This document shows positions 8,806-17,393 of a DNA stretch of 37,867 bases, piece after piece. Each line of letters begins with the position of its first letter. Position 1 is the stretch's first letter. The translations under genes were made by a program, and so were the position numbers. Origin of the DNA: Spirochaetae bacterium HGW-Spirochaetae-1 (lineage in GTDB: Bacteria; Spirochaetota; UBA4802; UBA5550); contig PGXY01000004.1 of the NCBI GenBank assembly GCA_002839375.1, forward strand, positions 341,817-379,683, given 5' to 3'. The notes beneath the pieces are model-generated. The model was not told where the DNA came from, searched no databases, and saw only the letters and a list, made by a program, of their open reading frames with translations.

Positions 8806-8821
8806 CTAACTAAATAGTTAG
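8806..8821 (+). promoter_or_regulatory. Candidate TetR operator overlapping the transcription start
   Basis: CTAACT-AAAT-AGTTAG is a 16-bp inverted repeat with 6-bp perfect arms directly after the -10 box and 2 bases before the first ATG of the TetR-family gene. TetR-family repressors commonly bind palindromes of this size in their own promoters. Binding by the adjacent gene product is inferred, not shown. Confidence 0.6.
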
Positions 8822-8823
8822 TT

Positions 8824-9453
8824 ATGAGGGGGATGATGGAAGAGGACAACACTTTTGAGAAGATCGAAAAAGGGGCAATTATGGAATTTTCTCAATTTGG
8901 CTTTGAGGGAGCCAGAATAGACCGTATCGCGCAAAAAGCGAAGATAAACAAGGCCATGATATATTACCATTTTAAAGGGAAGGAGGCCCTCTATGAGCAC
9001 ATCGTCAAGAGAATTGTGTCGGGTATTTATGATACCATCAGCCCATTGATACCTGAAAACCCTGAATCCGTAGCGGATTTTGAGCGCCTGCTGCGGGGAT
9101 ATTCGTCCTATATGGGCAGCCTGGATGAGAACTATATCAAGATCATGCTTCGTGAGATTGCCTCGGGAGGAAAGTATTTCAAAAAAATAACGGTCCCTAT
9201 TCTTTTGCAGCCGGTCATGAAAAATGTAATGGATATGTTCACCAGCGGTAAAAAGAAAGGACTATTTGCCGATATTCATCCTCTCTATACCATGCTGCAG
9301 CTTATGGGTTCTGTTGTTTTTTTTAACATGCTCAGGACTACCATCAGGGATACCGCCATCGCGGACCTGATATTTCAGGAAGATTTTATAAACAAGTACG
9401 CGGAAAATCTGCTCAAAATATATTCCGGCGGAATTTTCGTCGATAAGAGGTGA
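8824..9453 (+). CDS. TetR/AcrR-family transcriptional repressor of the efflux operon
   Basis: The product is about 209 residues, the usual size of the family. The N-terminal DNA-binding domain is clear: IDRIAQKAKINKAMIYYHF (about residues 33-51) is the helix-turn-helix, followed by KGKEALYEH. The C-terminal all-helical part (about 70-209) is the ligand and dimer domain and is variable. The start is uncertain. ATG codons occur at 8824, 8833 and 8836; GAGGGGG at 8826-8832 could serve as ribosome site for 8836, while 8824 has none and lies near the predicted transcript start. The gene heads an operon, with its stop codon just before the TolC-like gene, and the layout matches E. coli cecR next to ybhGFSR. 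It probably represses itself and the exporter until an exported compound binds. Confidence 0.9.
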   Translation: MRGMMEEDNTFEKIEKGAIMEFSQFGFEGARIDRIAQKAKINKAMIYYHFKGKEALYEHIVKRIVSGIYDTISPLIPENPESVADFERLLRGYSSYMGSLDENYIKIMLREIASGGKYFKKITVPILLQPVMKNVMDMFTSGKKKGLFADIHPLYTMLQLMGSVVFFNMLRTTIRDTAIADLIFQEDFINKYAENLLKIYSGGIFVDKR

Positions 9454-9458
9454 TGCTT

Positions 9459-10856
9459 ATGCTGAAGAGGAAAGCCCTGTTCGTTATAATAACGGCATTG
9501 ATACTGTCATATAATGTCAAAGCGGCAACGGCACAGGAGAAGCCCGCCATTTCCGTTGATGAGGCCGTGATCATAGCATTGGGAAATAATCAGGATTACA
9601 AAATTGCCTCTCACAGACTGGAGGAGGCCGATGAAAAAGTCAATGCCGTCTGGGGCCAGCTTCTGCCGGCCCTGGAATCGGAGGCCTCCATCCTGAGGCA
9701 GGGCGCAGACACCGGACCCATGAGTCTCAGTGACGGTCAGTATGATCTGAAGTTCATACAACTCCGCTTCGGCATAAATCCCGGCGCCTTTTATCATTCA
9801 TTGAAGCAGTCTCATGCGGGATATGCTCTGGCAAAAGAGGAACTGCGCAGGATCAGGCACGAAGTGGAATTCAATGTAATCAAGGGCTATTTTGACGCCA
9901 TCCTGACAGGAGAGACAGTCACCCTGCGAAGTAATTCCCTGCAGGTACTGCGGGAAAACCTGAAGGATGTGCGGAGGATGTATCAGACCGGCAGCGTGCC
10001 CAGGTTCGAGCTGCTCCAGGCCCAGGTACAGCTGCAGAATCAGGAGCCTGTTATGCGTGAAGCCGAAAATAATTACAGGACAGCCCTGGAAATATTTAAT
10101 TATCATCTGGGATTTAATGCCATTACATATACGGTAAAAATTGATGATGTTGATAAGAGCACCATCAGGCTCCCAGCTGAAGAGTCTGTAATACCCGGGC
10201 TGATAAACGCAGCTATGAAAAACAGACCTGAGGTTTTGCAGGTATCTCTTCAGAAGGATGCCCTGAATCATTCACGAAAAGTCCACCAGTCATCGTATCT
10301 GTGGCCTACCTTTTCTGTTTCCGGATACTATGGAAAAACATATCAGCTTCCTAATCCCGTTAATATTAACCTGGGAGGGGGACCTTCACCGGACCTTTCG
10401 CAGATTACCGGATCAAAGGACTGGCAGGATACCTGGCAGGTTCGTTTTGCGGCGACATACCGGTGGGGAACCCTGATACCCTTTGATTCTCAGCGTGCCC
10501 TTGAACGGGAGGAACGTGAGAAGATACAGGAGACAGAACAGAAACTACTGCAGATACAGCGGCTGACGGGGATAACCATACGTACCAGTTTTGGCAGGCT
10601 GAGTACGTCCTATGAAACGATCCTGAGCCAGGAGAAGAACCTGGAGACCGCGGAAGAGGGACTTCGGATTGCCAGGGAAAGCTACAGAGCCGGCGTAATA
10701 AAAAATGCCGATCTTCTCAATGCCGAACTGGCCCTCACGAGTGCCAGAACAGGATACGTGAAGGCCCTCTATGATTATTACATGAGCAGGGCGGAACTGA
10801 ACAGGGAAATCGGTGTTAACAGTGATACAGTATTATTCCGGGAGGATTCGAAATGA
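9459..10856 (+). CDS. TolC-family outer-membrane efflux channel
   Basis: The ATG at 9459 is preferred because AAGAGG lies 8 bases upstream; GTG at 9450 and ATG at 9453 are alternatives. The 465-residue product has a signal peptide (cleavage near AATA). It then shows the two-fold outer-membrane efflux protein pattern: SVDEAVIIALGNNQDYKIA at the start of the first half and IRTSFGRLSTSYETILSQEK...GVIKNADLLNAELALTSART in the second half, with long coiled-coil helices between strands. The conserved 'YRAGVxxxxDLLxAE' motif is present. It forms the trimeric exit duct of a tripartite exporter whose adaptor is encoded next with a 4-base overlap. The membership of an outer-membrane channel in this operon differs from E. 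coli ybh, which uses a channel encoded elsewhere. Confidence 0.9.
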   Translation: MLKRKALFVIITALILSYNVKAATAQEKPAISVDEAVIIALGNNQDYKIASHRLEEADEKVNAVWGQLLPALESEASILRQGADTGPMSLSDGQYDLKFIQLRFGINPGAFYHSLKQSHAGYALAKEELRRIRHEVEFNVIKGYFDAILTGETVTLRSNSLQVLRENLKDVRRMYQTGSVPRFELLQAQVQLQNQEPVMREAENNYRTALEIFNYHLGFNAITYTVKIDDVDKSTIRLPAEESVIPGLINAAMKNRPEVLQVSLQKDALNHSRKVHQSSYLWPTFSVSGYYGKTYQLPNPVNINLGGGPSPDLSQITGSKDWQDTWQVRFAATYRWGTLIPFDSQRALEREEREKIQETEQKLLQIQRLTGITIRTSFGRLSTSYETILSQEKNLETAEEGLRIARESYRAGVIKNADLLNAELALTSARTGYVKALYDYYMSRAELNREIGVNSDTVLFREDSK

Positions 10857-11659
10857 AAATAAATAAAAAATTTGTTCCACTGGCCATAGCCATAATCATC
10901 ATCACCGGGGCGACCCTTTACTTCGAAGTGTTCAGGGACCTGGGAGAAAACGGCAACACTATAAAGGGCAGCGGAACCATTGAGGTAACGGAAATTGAGA
11001 TCGCCTCAAAGATAGCCGGCAGGGTCATGGCTCTTCCCCACGAGGAAGGCGACACGGTGAAGGAGGGAGGACTGCTGGTGAAACTTGCCTATGATGAACT
11101 TGACGCTCAGCGTCTTTCTGCCGTGGCCAATATGAATAATGCGGAAAAAAACCTGAAGCGGGTACGGGATCTGAATGCCACCGGTTCAATTTCCAAAAAG
11201 GATCTGGATAACGCAGAAATGGTCTATCGTGTCGCCAGGGCCAACTATGAGTATGTTGCTGCAACCATTGAACAGGCTGTTATCTATTCTCCCGTCAATG
11301 CAACCATATTGGAGAGAAACCTTGAAGTAGGAGAACTGGCCTTTCCGGGCACGCCGGTAATCACCCTGGCCGATCTTACGAGGCCGTGGATAAAGATATA
11401 TGTGCAGGAAAAACGGATCGGGAGGGTAAAACTTGGTCAGAAGGCCGTTATAACCGTTGATTCATTCAAAGACAGAAATTTCAGCGGGAAGGTTGTTTCC
11501 ATAGCCAACAAGGCGGAGTTTACTCCCAAGACAATCCAGACAAAAGAGGAACGCGTGAAGCTCGTCTTCGCCGTGAAGATAGCCGTGGAAAACCCCGGCA
11601 TATCCCTGAAGCCCGGGATGCCGGCCGATGCGGAAATCATTTTGGGAGAAGAGAAGTGA
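10853..11659 (+). CDS. HlyD/YbhG-like periplasmic adaptor (membrane fusion protein)
   Basis: The 268-residue product starts at an ATG overlapping the TolC-like stop (ATGA), a sign of translational coupling. One N-terminal membrane anchor (residues 7-25) is followed by the split lipoyl domain (GSGTIEVTEIEIASKIAGRV ... LPHEEGDTVKEG ... LVKL). A short coiled-coil hairpin of about 60 residues comes next, then the second lipoyl half (IYSPVNATILERNLEVGE) and a beta-barrel domain (PWIKIYVQEKRIGRVKLGQ). At 268 residues it is compact for the family. It links the inner-membrane ABC transporter to the TolC-like channel. The ATPase gene overlaps its stop by 4 bases. Confidence 0.9.
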   Translation: MKINKKFVPLAIAIIIITGATLYFEVFRDLGENGNTIKGSGTIEVTEIEIASKIAGRVMALPHEEGDTVKEGGLLVKLAYDELDAQRLSAVANMNNAEKNLKRVRDLNATGSISKKDLDNAEMVYRVARANYEYVAATIEQAVIYSPVNATILERNLEVGELAFPGTPVITLADLTRPWIKIYVQEKRIGRVKLGQKAVITVDSFKDRNFSGKVVSIANKAEFTPKTIQTKEERVKLVFAVKIAVENPGISLKPGMPADAEIILGEEK

Positions 11660-12579
11660 TCGCCGTTCGATCATTAACAAAATCATTCGGGGACCTGCGA
11701 GCCGTTTCCTCCCTGGATTTTGACGTGCGCAGAGGGGAAATTTTTGGCATAGTGGGTCCCGATGGCGCCGGCAAGAGTACGATTCTTCGCATGTTGTCAA
11801 CAATACTGGTTCCCGAAGAGGGGAATATTAGTATTGATGGTATGGATATTTTCCGGAACCAGAATACCGTCAAGGAGATGATTGCCTACATGCCGCAGCG
11901 TTTCGGTCTTTACGAAGACCTCACTGTTGAGGAAAATATCTTTTTTTTCGGCAGGCTCTTCGGGCTGAAGAAAAAGCAGATCAGGGAACGCCTTCCCGTG
12001 CTCTATGGTTTCAGCAGCCTGGGGCCCTTCAGCGACAGACTGGCGGGAAAACTTTCAGGCGGGATGAAACAGAAGCTGGGCCTGGCCTGCTGCCTGGTCC
12101 ACAGGCCCCGTCTTATTCTCCTGGATGAACCTACCAACGGAGTCGATCCCGTGTCCCGGAGAGAATTCTGGAAGATACTCTATGAGCTGCTCAGCGACGG
12201 CGTGACCATCGTGGTGAGCACGGCCTATCTCGACGAGGCGGAACGCTGCAGTCGTGTGGCCCTCATGTACCAGGGTAAATTCATTCGCATCGGTGAGCCC
12301 CGTGAGGTAAGGATGATGATCGGCGAGTACCTCCTGGAGATACTCTGCGACAGGCCCCGGGAGGCCGAGGAGGTTCTCAGGACAGTGAAGGAATACAGGA
12401 AGATCATCAGGAGCGGGGAGTCGCTGCGTATTTTTGTCGGCAATGCACAGCGCTATAAAAAGGCAATAGAGTCCCTGCTTAAAGCAAAGGGAATTACCGT
12501 CAGGGAAATACGGACCATTGCTCCTTCCCTGGAGGACACCTTTGTGGAAGTCATCGTGAGGGAGGAATCACTGTCATGA
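11656..12579 (+). CDS. ABC exporter ATPase, YbhF N-terminal-half type
   Basis: The 307-residue product starts at GTG overlapping the adaptor stop. Walker A is GPDGAGKST at 34-42, with Asp where most ATPases have Asn. The Q-loop is in AYMPQRFGLYEDLTVEEN, the signature LSGGMKQKL starts at residue 133, Walker B is LILLDEP with Asp157 and Glu158, and the His switch position is altered (VSTAYLDEAERC, Tyr in place of the usual His). The GPDGAGK form and the missing His also suggest relation to the first half of E. coli YbhF. The C-terminal 90 residues form the usual regulatory tail of ABC-2 exporters. It probably pairs with the ATPase at 14899-15825 as a heterodimer with one degenerate site. Confidence 0.88.
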   Translation: MIAVRSLTKSFGDLRAVSSLDFDVRRGEIFGIVGPDGAGKSTILRMLSTILVPEEGNISIDGMDIFRNQNTVKEMIAYMPQRFGLYEDLTVEENIFFFGRLFGLKKKQIRERLPVLYGFSSLGPFSDRLAGKLSGGMKQKLGLACCLVHRPRLILLDEPTNGVDPVSRREFWKILYELLSDGVTIVVSTAYLDEAERCSRVALMYQGKFIRIGEPREVRMMIGEYLLEILCDRPREAEEVLRTVKEYRKIIRSGESLRIFVGNAQRYKKAIESLLKAKGITVREIRTIAPSLEDTFVEVIVREESLS

Positions 12580-13724
12580 AAGCAGTCAGATCTTTGCAGA
12601 GGATCATGGCCCTGGCAGATAAGGAATGGATACAGATCCGGCGTGATGCCCGCAGCCTCATACTATCGCTCATCGCACCGGCTCTGCTGGTTGTGCTTTT
12701 TGGCTATGCTCTTAATATGGATGTTAAGCATGTTTCCATAACGATCATGGACCAGGACAGAACCGCCTTTTCTCGGCAGATGATCGAAAAATTTTCACAC
12801 ACGGAGTATCTGCAGATACACGGCTATGCTAAGACTTACAAAGAGATTGATAAGCTTCTGAACAGCGGCGAGGCTTCCCTGGCCCTGGTAATTCCTCCTG
12901 ACTTTACGCGGCGAGTAAAGGCCGGTCGAAAAGCAAAACTGCAACTTCTGGTGGATGGTTCCGATTCCATGTCTTCTACGGTGGCGGCAGGATATGTACA
13001 GGCCATTCTTATGGAATTCAATCTGGATGTGCAGATGAAAGGCCTGAATCGCGCCGGAATATCAAAACTGCGCCTACCCCTGGATGTCAGGAGCCGTGTC
13101 TGGTATAACGAGGAGTTGCAGAGTAAGAACCTGATTATTCCGGGAATTATCGTCATCATCCTTGCTATCATTTCGGCCCTAATTACGTCGCTGACTATAT
13201 CGCGCGAGTGGGAGCGGGGTACCATGGAGACCCTCATTACAACGCCGGTACGACCCTTTGAGGTGATGACCGGGAAGCTCATCCCCTATCTCATAATAGG
13301 GACCTTCGATGTGGTTATGACGTTTCTTGTGGGATATTTTTTCTTCGGCATTTACCTGAGAGGCAGCTTTATTGAACTGCTGCTGCTCTCGGTGCTTTTT
13401 CTTATCGGCACTTCCACCCTGGGGATACTGATATCCTCGGTTACGAAGGTACAGGTCCTTTCCATACAGGCCGCCGTGGTGGTGACCTATCTCCCGTCAT
13501 TCATCCTTTCAGGATTTGTTTTTCCCATTCAGAATATGCCTATGGTAATCCAGGCAATCACCTATCTCATCCCGGCAAAATATATGATAACCATAATCAA
13601 GGGAATTGTCCTGAAAGGAACGGCCGCGTCGCTTCTTGCAACCCAGATTGTTTTCATGGCGGTCTTCGCCGTGGTGGCCGTGCTTATTGGAATCCGGAAA
13701 TTCAGGCTTACGATCAATGATTGA
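12576..13724 (+). CDS. ABC-2 type permease (YbhS-like)
   Basis: The 382-residue product begins at an ATGA overlap with the ATPase gene. It has an N-terminal membrane helix (LILSLIAPALLVVLFGYALNM, about residues 27-47) and a periplasmic domain of about 130 residues that starts with VKHVSITIMDQDRTAFSRQM. Five C-terminal membrane helices then include LIIPGIIVIILAIISALIT and SREWERGTMETLITTPVRP, the conserved cytoplasmic 'E-R-G-T-x-E' motif of ABC-2 permeases. The layout matches YbhS/YhhJ-type half-permeases, which pair with a second permease. Its partner is encoded directly downstream. Confidence 0.88.
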   Translation: MKAVRSLQRIMALADKEWIQIRRDARSLILSLIAPALLVVLFGYALNMDVKHVSITIMDQDRTAFSRQMIEKFSHTEYLQIHGYAKTYKEIDKLLNSGEASLALVIPPDFTRRVKAGRKAKLQLLVDGSDSMSSTVAAGYVQAILMEFNLDVQMKGLNRAGISKLRLPLDVRSRVWYNEELQSKNLIIPGIIVIILAIISALITSLTISREWERGTMETLITTPVRPFEVMTGKLIPYLIIGTFDVVMTFLVGYFFFGIYLRGSFIELLLLSVLFLIGTSTLGILISSVTKVQVLSIQAAVVVTYLPSFILSGFVFPIQNMPMVIQAITYLIPAKYMITIIKGIVLKGTAASLLATQIVFMAVFAVVAVLIGIRKFRLTIND

Positions 13725-13738
13725 GGGGTAGGGGAATA

Positions 13739-14896
13739 ATGAACTTTATAAATCCCATGAATGTCCGGAGCATGCTGAAAAAGGAATTCAAGCAGCTTTT
13801 CCGGGATCCGCGTATGCGGGCCATGATTGTCGGGCCCCCCATTATCATGCTCATGCTCTTCGGATACGCCGTTAATACCGATGTAAACGAGGTAAGGATG
13901 GCCGTAATAGACGGGGACAGGACCGCCATGAGCAGGGATTTCATAAGCGCCTTCACATCATCGCCTACTTTTGAGTTCTACGCCTATGTTGATTCCCCGG
14001 CAAAGGCCGTAGAGATGCTGGACCGGGGAGATATTGATTTTTTCATGCAGATCGAGAGGGGCTTTTCACGTAATATAAGAAAGGGCCTTACTGCCGGTGC
14101 GCAGGTGATCATTGACGGTTCAGACTCAAGCCGGGCTTCGGTGATTATTTCATATATCAATGCCGTGATTCTGGCCCGCACCCAGGATTTCATGAAGGAC
14201 AGGATCAGGCTGGCCGTTCTGCAGCAAGGGGCTGCGGGCCGGAAAATGCCCGGTAGTATCAATCTGGAGCAGAGAATATTTTTCAATCAGGATCTTACCA
14301 GCAGAAATTTCTTTCTTCCCGGCGTTATCGGGCTGCTCATCGCGCTGTTAACCATTATGGTAACATCCATGTCCATTGTCAAAGAAAGGGAATCAGGGAC
14401 CATTGAGCAGATTAACGTGTCTCCCCTGCGCCCCCTTGAGTATATCCTGGGGAAGATGATCCCCTTTGCACTGGTGGCTTTTGTCGACATCTGCATTATA
14501 GTATTCCTGGCAATTACATGGTTCAATGTCCCCTTTCAGGGCAGTTTTATTTTTCTGCTCTTCAGCGGCGTTGTATTCATTCTTTCAACGCTGGCCGTAG
14601 GGCTTTATATTTCCACTATCTCGACGACACAGCAGCAGGCCATGCTCTCTTCATTTTTGTTTTTTTTACCCGCCATGCTGCTCTCAGGATTCGTTTTCCC
14701 CATATATTCCATGCCGGAAAGCATCCAGCTCGTAACCTATTTAAATCCACTGCGGTATTTTATGACGATAATACGTTCTGTTTTTCTGAAGGGAGGCAAC
14801 ATCATGATATTATGGAAGGATCTTTTTCTTTTACTTCTCCTTGGAGCAACGCTCCTGTTCATGAGCGTTAAACGATACAGCAAGAGGATGGCCTGA
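13739..14896 (+). CDS. ABC-2 type permease (YbhR-like)
   Basis: The ATG at 13739 is preferred, with GGGGTAGGGG just upstream; an in-frame TTG at 13721 overlaps the previous stop. The 385-residue product repeats the architecture of its neighbour: a first helix (MIVGPPIIMLMLFGYAVN), a periplasmic domain beginning VNEVRMAVIDGDRTAMSRDF, and five C-terminal helices with KERESGTIEQINVSPLRP as the conserved motif. The two permeases are clearly related to each other along their length and probably form a heterodimer. The next gene, 2 bases downstream, encodes the second ATPase. Confidence 0.88.
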   Translation: MNFINPMNVRSMLKKEFKQLFRDPRMRAMIVGPPIIMLMLFGYAVNTDVNEVRMAVIDGDRTAMSRDFISAFTSSPTFEFYAYVDSPAKAVEMLDRGDIDFFMQIERGFSRNIRKGLTAGAQVIIDGSDSSRASVIISYINAVILARTQDFMKDRIRLAVLQQGAAGRKMPGSINLEQRIFFNQDLTSRNFFLPGVIGLLIALLTIMVTSMSIVKERESGTIEQINVSPLRPLEYILGKMIPFALVAFVDICIIVFLAITWFNVPFQGSFIFLLFSGVVFILSTLAVGLYISTISTTQQQAMLSSFLFFLPAMLLSGFVFPIYSMPESIQLVTYLNPLRYFMTIIRSVFLKGGNIMILWKDLFLLLLLGATLLFMSVKRYSKRMA

Positions 14897-14898
14897 CA

Positions 14899-15825
14899 AT
14901 GGAATATTCCGTTGATGTACGAAACCTGACACGGACCTTTGGCGATTTCACCGCCGTGAACAATGTGAGTTTTTCGGTCAAAAAAGGCGAGATATTCGGT
15001 TTTCTGGGTCCCAACGGCGCCGGGAAAAGCACCACAATTAAAATGCTCTGCGGCCTCCTCATGCCCTCTTCCGGCGAGGGGCATGTTGCCGGCATGGACA
15101 TCATGGACCAGCAGGAGGAGATCAAAAAAATAATCGGGTACATGTCCCAGCGTTTTTCACTGTATGACGATCTATCGGTAAAGGAGAACCTCGAGTTTTT
15201 CGGCAGCATCTATGGGCTGCAGGGAGCGAGGCTCAGGGAGAGGATGGAATTCGTTATTGATATGGTGGGTCTGGAAGAACGACGTGACTCATTGGTTAAA
15301 AATCTTCCCGGCGGTATAAAACAGCGGCTGTCACTGGGAACGGCCATAATCCATGATCCGCCGGTTCTATTCCTCGATGAACCGACATCGGGAGTTGACC
15401 CCCTCATGCGCCGGACATTCTGGGAACAGATATACGCCTTTTCAGCCCAGGGCAAGACCATTTTCGTGACAACGCATTATATGGATGAGGCGGAGCATTG
15501 TGACCGGATAGCCCTCATTATAGCCGGAACCATCATTGCCCTGGATACGCCCGACAGCCTGAAAAATACAATTCCCAGTGATGTTTTTCTCATCCGGAGC
15601 GATTCATTTCTTGATACCTTTGAGATTCTTTCCCGGCAGGATTTTGTCCAGGAGGCTGCACTTTTCGGAACAGATATACACATTATAGTAAAGGACGGTC
15701 GGGGAATAACGCAGCGCATTCGTTCCCTCTTAGAGGAAAAGGATGGCAAGCGTATCATGATACGGAAAATCAGGCCCTCCCTGGAGGATGTTTTCGTTGT
15801 CCATTCAAGGAATTATGGTCTGTGA
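14899..15825 (+). CDS. ABC exporter ATPase, YbhF C-terminal-half type
   Basis: The 308-residue product has Walker A GPNGAGKST at 37-45, a Q-loop in GYMSQRFSLYDDLSVKEN and a signature written LPGGIKQRL instead of LSGGQ. It also has Walker B VLFLDEPTSGVDP and a normal His switch (VTTHYMDEAEHC). The replaced signature Ser and the intact His are the reverse of the other ATPase in the operon. The two would therefore complement each other as a heterodimer with one full composite site. It lies 2 bases after the second permease and closes the operon; the convergent chemoreceptor gene ends 10 bases further on. No terminator hairpin fits in that gap. Confidence 0.88.
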   Translation: MEYSVDVRNLTRTFGDFTAVNNVSFSVKKGEIFGFLGPNGAGKSTTIKMLCGLLMPSSGEGHVAGMDIMDQQEEIKKIIGYMSQRFSLYDDLSVKENLEFFGSIYGLQGARLRERMEFVIDMVGLEERRDSLVKNLPGGIKQRLSLGTAIIHDPPVLFLDEPTSGVDPLMRRTFWEQIYAFSAQGKTIFVTTHYMDEAEHCDRIALIIAGTIIALDTPDSLKNTIPSDVFLIRSDSFLDTFEILSRQDFVQEAALFGTDIHIIVKDGRGITQRIRSLLEEKDGKRIMIRKIRPSLEDVFVVHSRNYGL

Positions 15826-15835
15826 TGGGGATAAT

Positions 15836-17188
15836 CTAAGATCCTTTTACCACAACAGCAGTTCCGCTAGTATCGGCCCTGTACAGGGATTTCATGACGG
15901 ACTGAATCTCCTCGGCATTTTTATTGAGCACCGTGGAAAGCGATGACAGCTCCTCTGAGATGGCCGCGTTGTTCTGACTGATCTGGTTCAACTGGTCCAT
16001 GCCGGCGCTCACCTGTTCGATCCCCGTATCCAGCTCTTCCGTGGCAGAATTCACCTCCTGGACCAGGGAAGCCGTTTTTCGTATGCTGTCGAAGATATCA
16101 TTAAGCAGCACACGGGCCTGACCGGAAACGCCGACACTGTGTTGGGCCAGCTCGCTTATTTCTTTTGATGCATTCTGGCTCTTTTCCGCCAGTTTGCGCA
16201 CCTCGCCCGCTACAACGGCAAACCCCCTCCCGCTTTCACCGGCCCGTGCGGCCTCGATGGCGGCGTTCAGGGCGAGGAGATTGGTCTGATAGGCTATGTC
16301 TTCTATGATGCTGATCCGCTTTGATATCTTATTTATCGCCTCGATGGTTTCACCGATGACGATGCCGCCTTCTTCGGCCTTCCGGGTTGTCTCAACGGCT
16401 ATACTGTCGGTTTTCCGCATGTTGCCGGCTGTCTGTTTTACCATGGCCGCCATCTCCTGAGAGGATGATGATATCTGTTCCACGTTGGAAGCCTGGGAAT
16501 TGGCGCCGTCACTAAGCTGGGTTGATGTGGCGTTTATCTGGTTCGAGGCCTCGGCGAGCCTGCCGATCATATCGCCCATGGACCGGATAAGATTATCCTG
16601 GTTTTTCATGATATCTTCCATGTCCTGCCTTTTCTGCAGTGAATCGGAAATGGCAGTTTTCATAATGCGGATGATGAGGATGCAGATGAGCGTTACAAAG
16701 GAGATTACGGAGGCATAAACGGTTATCTGTGTAGACCTGATAACGGATTCAAGATCTGCCTGGTTGAGAACCACGATGGTCATGATGACTGAGGATAGGG
16801 ATATGACAGCGATGGTGATTATATCGCTGAAAAGGGCAGCCAGGACAATCATTACCATGAAGAGGATGGGGGTTACCGAACCGCCGGTCCTGTTTGCGTA
16901 CACTAAGAGCATGGTGGGCAGGTGGGAGCCGTAAACAATGGCGTAGGAAGCCATACGGTATTTCCCGGCACGAAGAAGCAGCAGAACGAAGATCAGCATG
17001 ACATAAAGACTTATTCGGAATACATAATCGACGGCTTTGAATCCCCGCATAGAGCTGGCTATCATTTCAGGAAGAAGAAGCAGGGCGCTGATGAACATGT
17101 AGTACATCAATGTTCTTGCCTTAAGCTGAACATCTATCGAGCTGTCCTTAAATCTTCGTAGGAAAAAGTTCTCAAGTGTTTGAAACAT
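15836..17188 (-). CDS. Methyl-accepting chemotaxis protein with a multi-helix membrane sensor domain
   Basis: The 450-residue product starts at an ATG with GGAGG 7 bases upstream. Residues about 25-190 contain about six membrane helices with short loops, so there is no large periplasmic ligand domain and no obvious HAMP. Residues about 205-440 are the cytoplasmic signalling coiled coil. Its conserved hairpin tip reads [20 protein letters not shown] ... [18 protein letters not shown] (around residues 290-330), the CheA/CheW contact region. There is no C-terminal NWETF-like CheR tether. It probably senses a membrane-linked state such as redox or a hydrophobic ligand. It is convergent with the efflux operon and has its own promoter. 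No che genes are nearby. Confidence 0.92.
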   Translation of the reverse strand: MFQTLENFFLRRFKDSSIDVQLKARTLMYYMFISALLLLPEMIASSMRGFKAVDYVFRISLYVMLIFVLLLLRAGKYRMASYAIVYGSHLPTMLLVYANRTGGSVTPILFMVMIVLAALFSDIITIAVISLSSVIMTIVVLNQADLESVIRSTQITVYASVISFVTLICILIIRIMKTAISDSLQKRQDMEDIMKNQDNLIRSMGDMIGRLAEASNQINATSTQLSDGANSQASNVEQISSSSQEMAAMVKQTAGNMRKTDSIAVETTRKAEEGGIVIGETIEAINKISKRISIIEDIAYQTNLLALNAAIEAARAGESGRGFAVVAGEVRKLAEKSQNASKEISELAQHSVGVSGQARVLLNDIFDSIRKTASLVQEVNSATEELDTGIEQVSAGMDQLNQISQNNAAISEELSSLSTVLNKNAEEIQSVMKSLYRADTSGTAVVVKGS

Positions 17189-17238
17189 GGGTTTCCTCCG
17201 CTGATTATGCTGATATGTGGTTTATATGAAACTGCCTC

Positions 17239-17267
17239 AGTATAGATCAAAAACAGAGGGCCATCAA
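17239..17267 (-). promoter_or_regulatory. Sigma-70-type promoter of the chemoreceptor gene
   Basis: On the minus strand TTGATG (17267-17262) and TATACT (17244-17239) are separated by 17 bases. Transcription would start near 17232, leaving a leader of about 45 bases with the GGAGG ribosome site. Confidence 0.6.
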
Positions 17268-17318
17268 TATAATTATCCAGAAATCAGCAAATTAATCCAC
17301 GTGATGCATGGCATTGTC

Positions 17319-17346
17319 TTGACTGCTTCCGGATGTATGATATGAT
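17319..17346 (+). promoter_or_regulatory. Sigma-70-type promoter of the DUF898 gene
   Basis: TTGACT (17319-17324) and TATGAT (17341-17346) are separated by 16 bases, and the start codon lies about 40 bases beyond the predicted transcript start. The region is shared, back to back, with the chemoreceptor promoter. Confidence 0.55.
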
Positions 17347-17393
17347 ATTCGTGCCTTTATAAGTGCTCAAAGGGGAGGAAATAAGAAAAAGAT

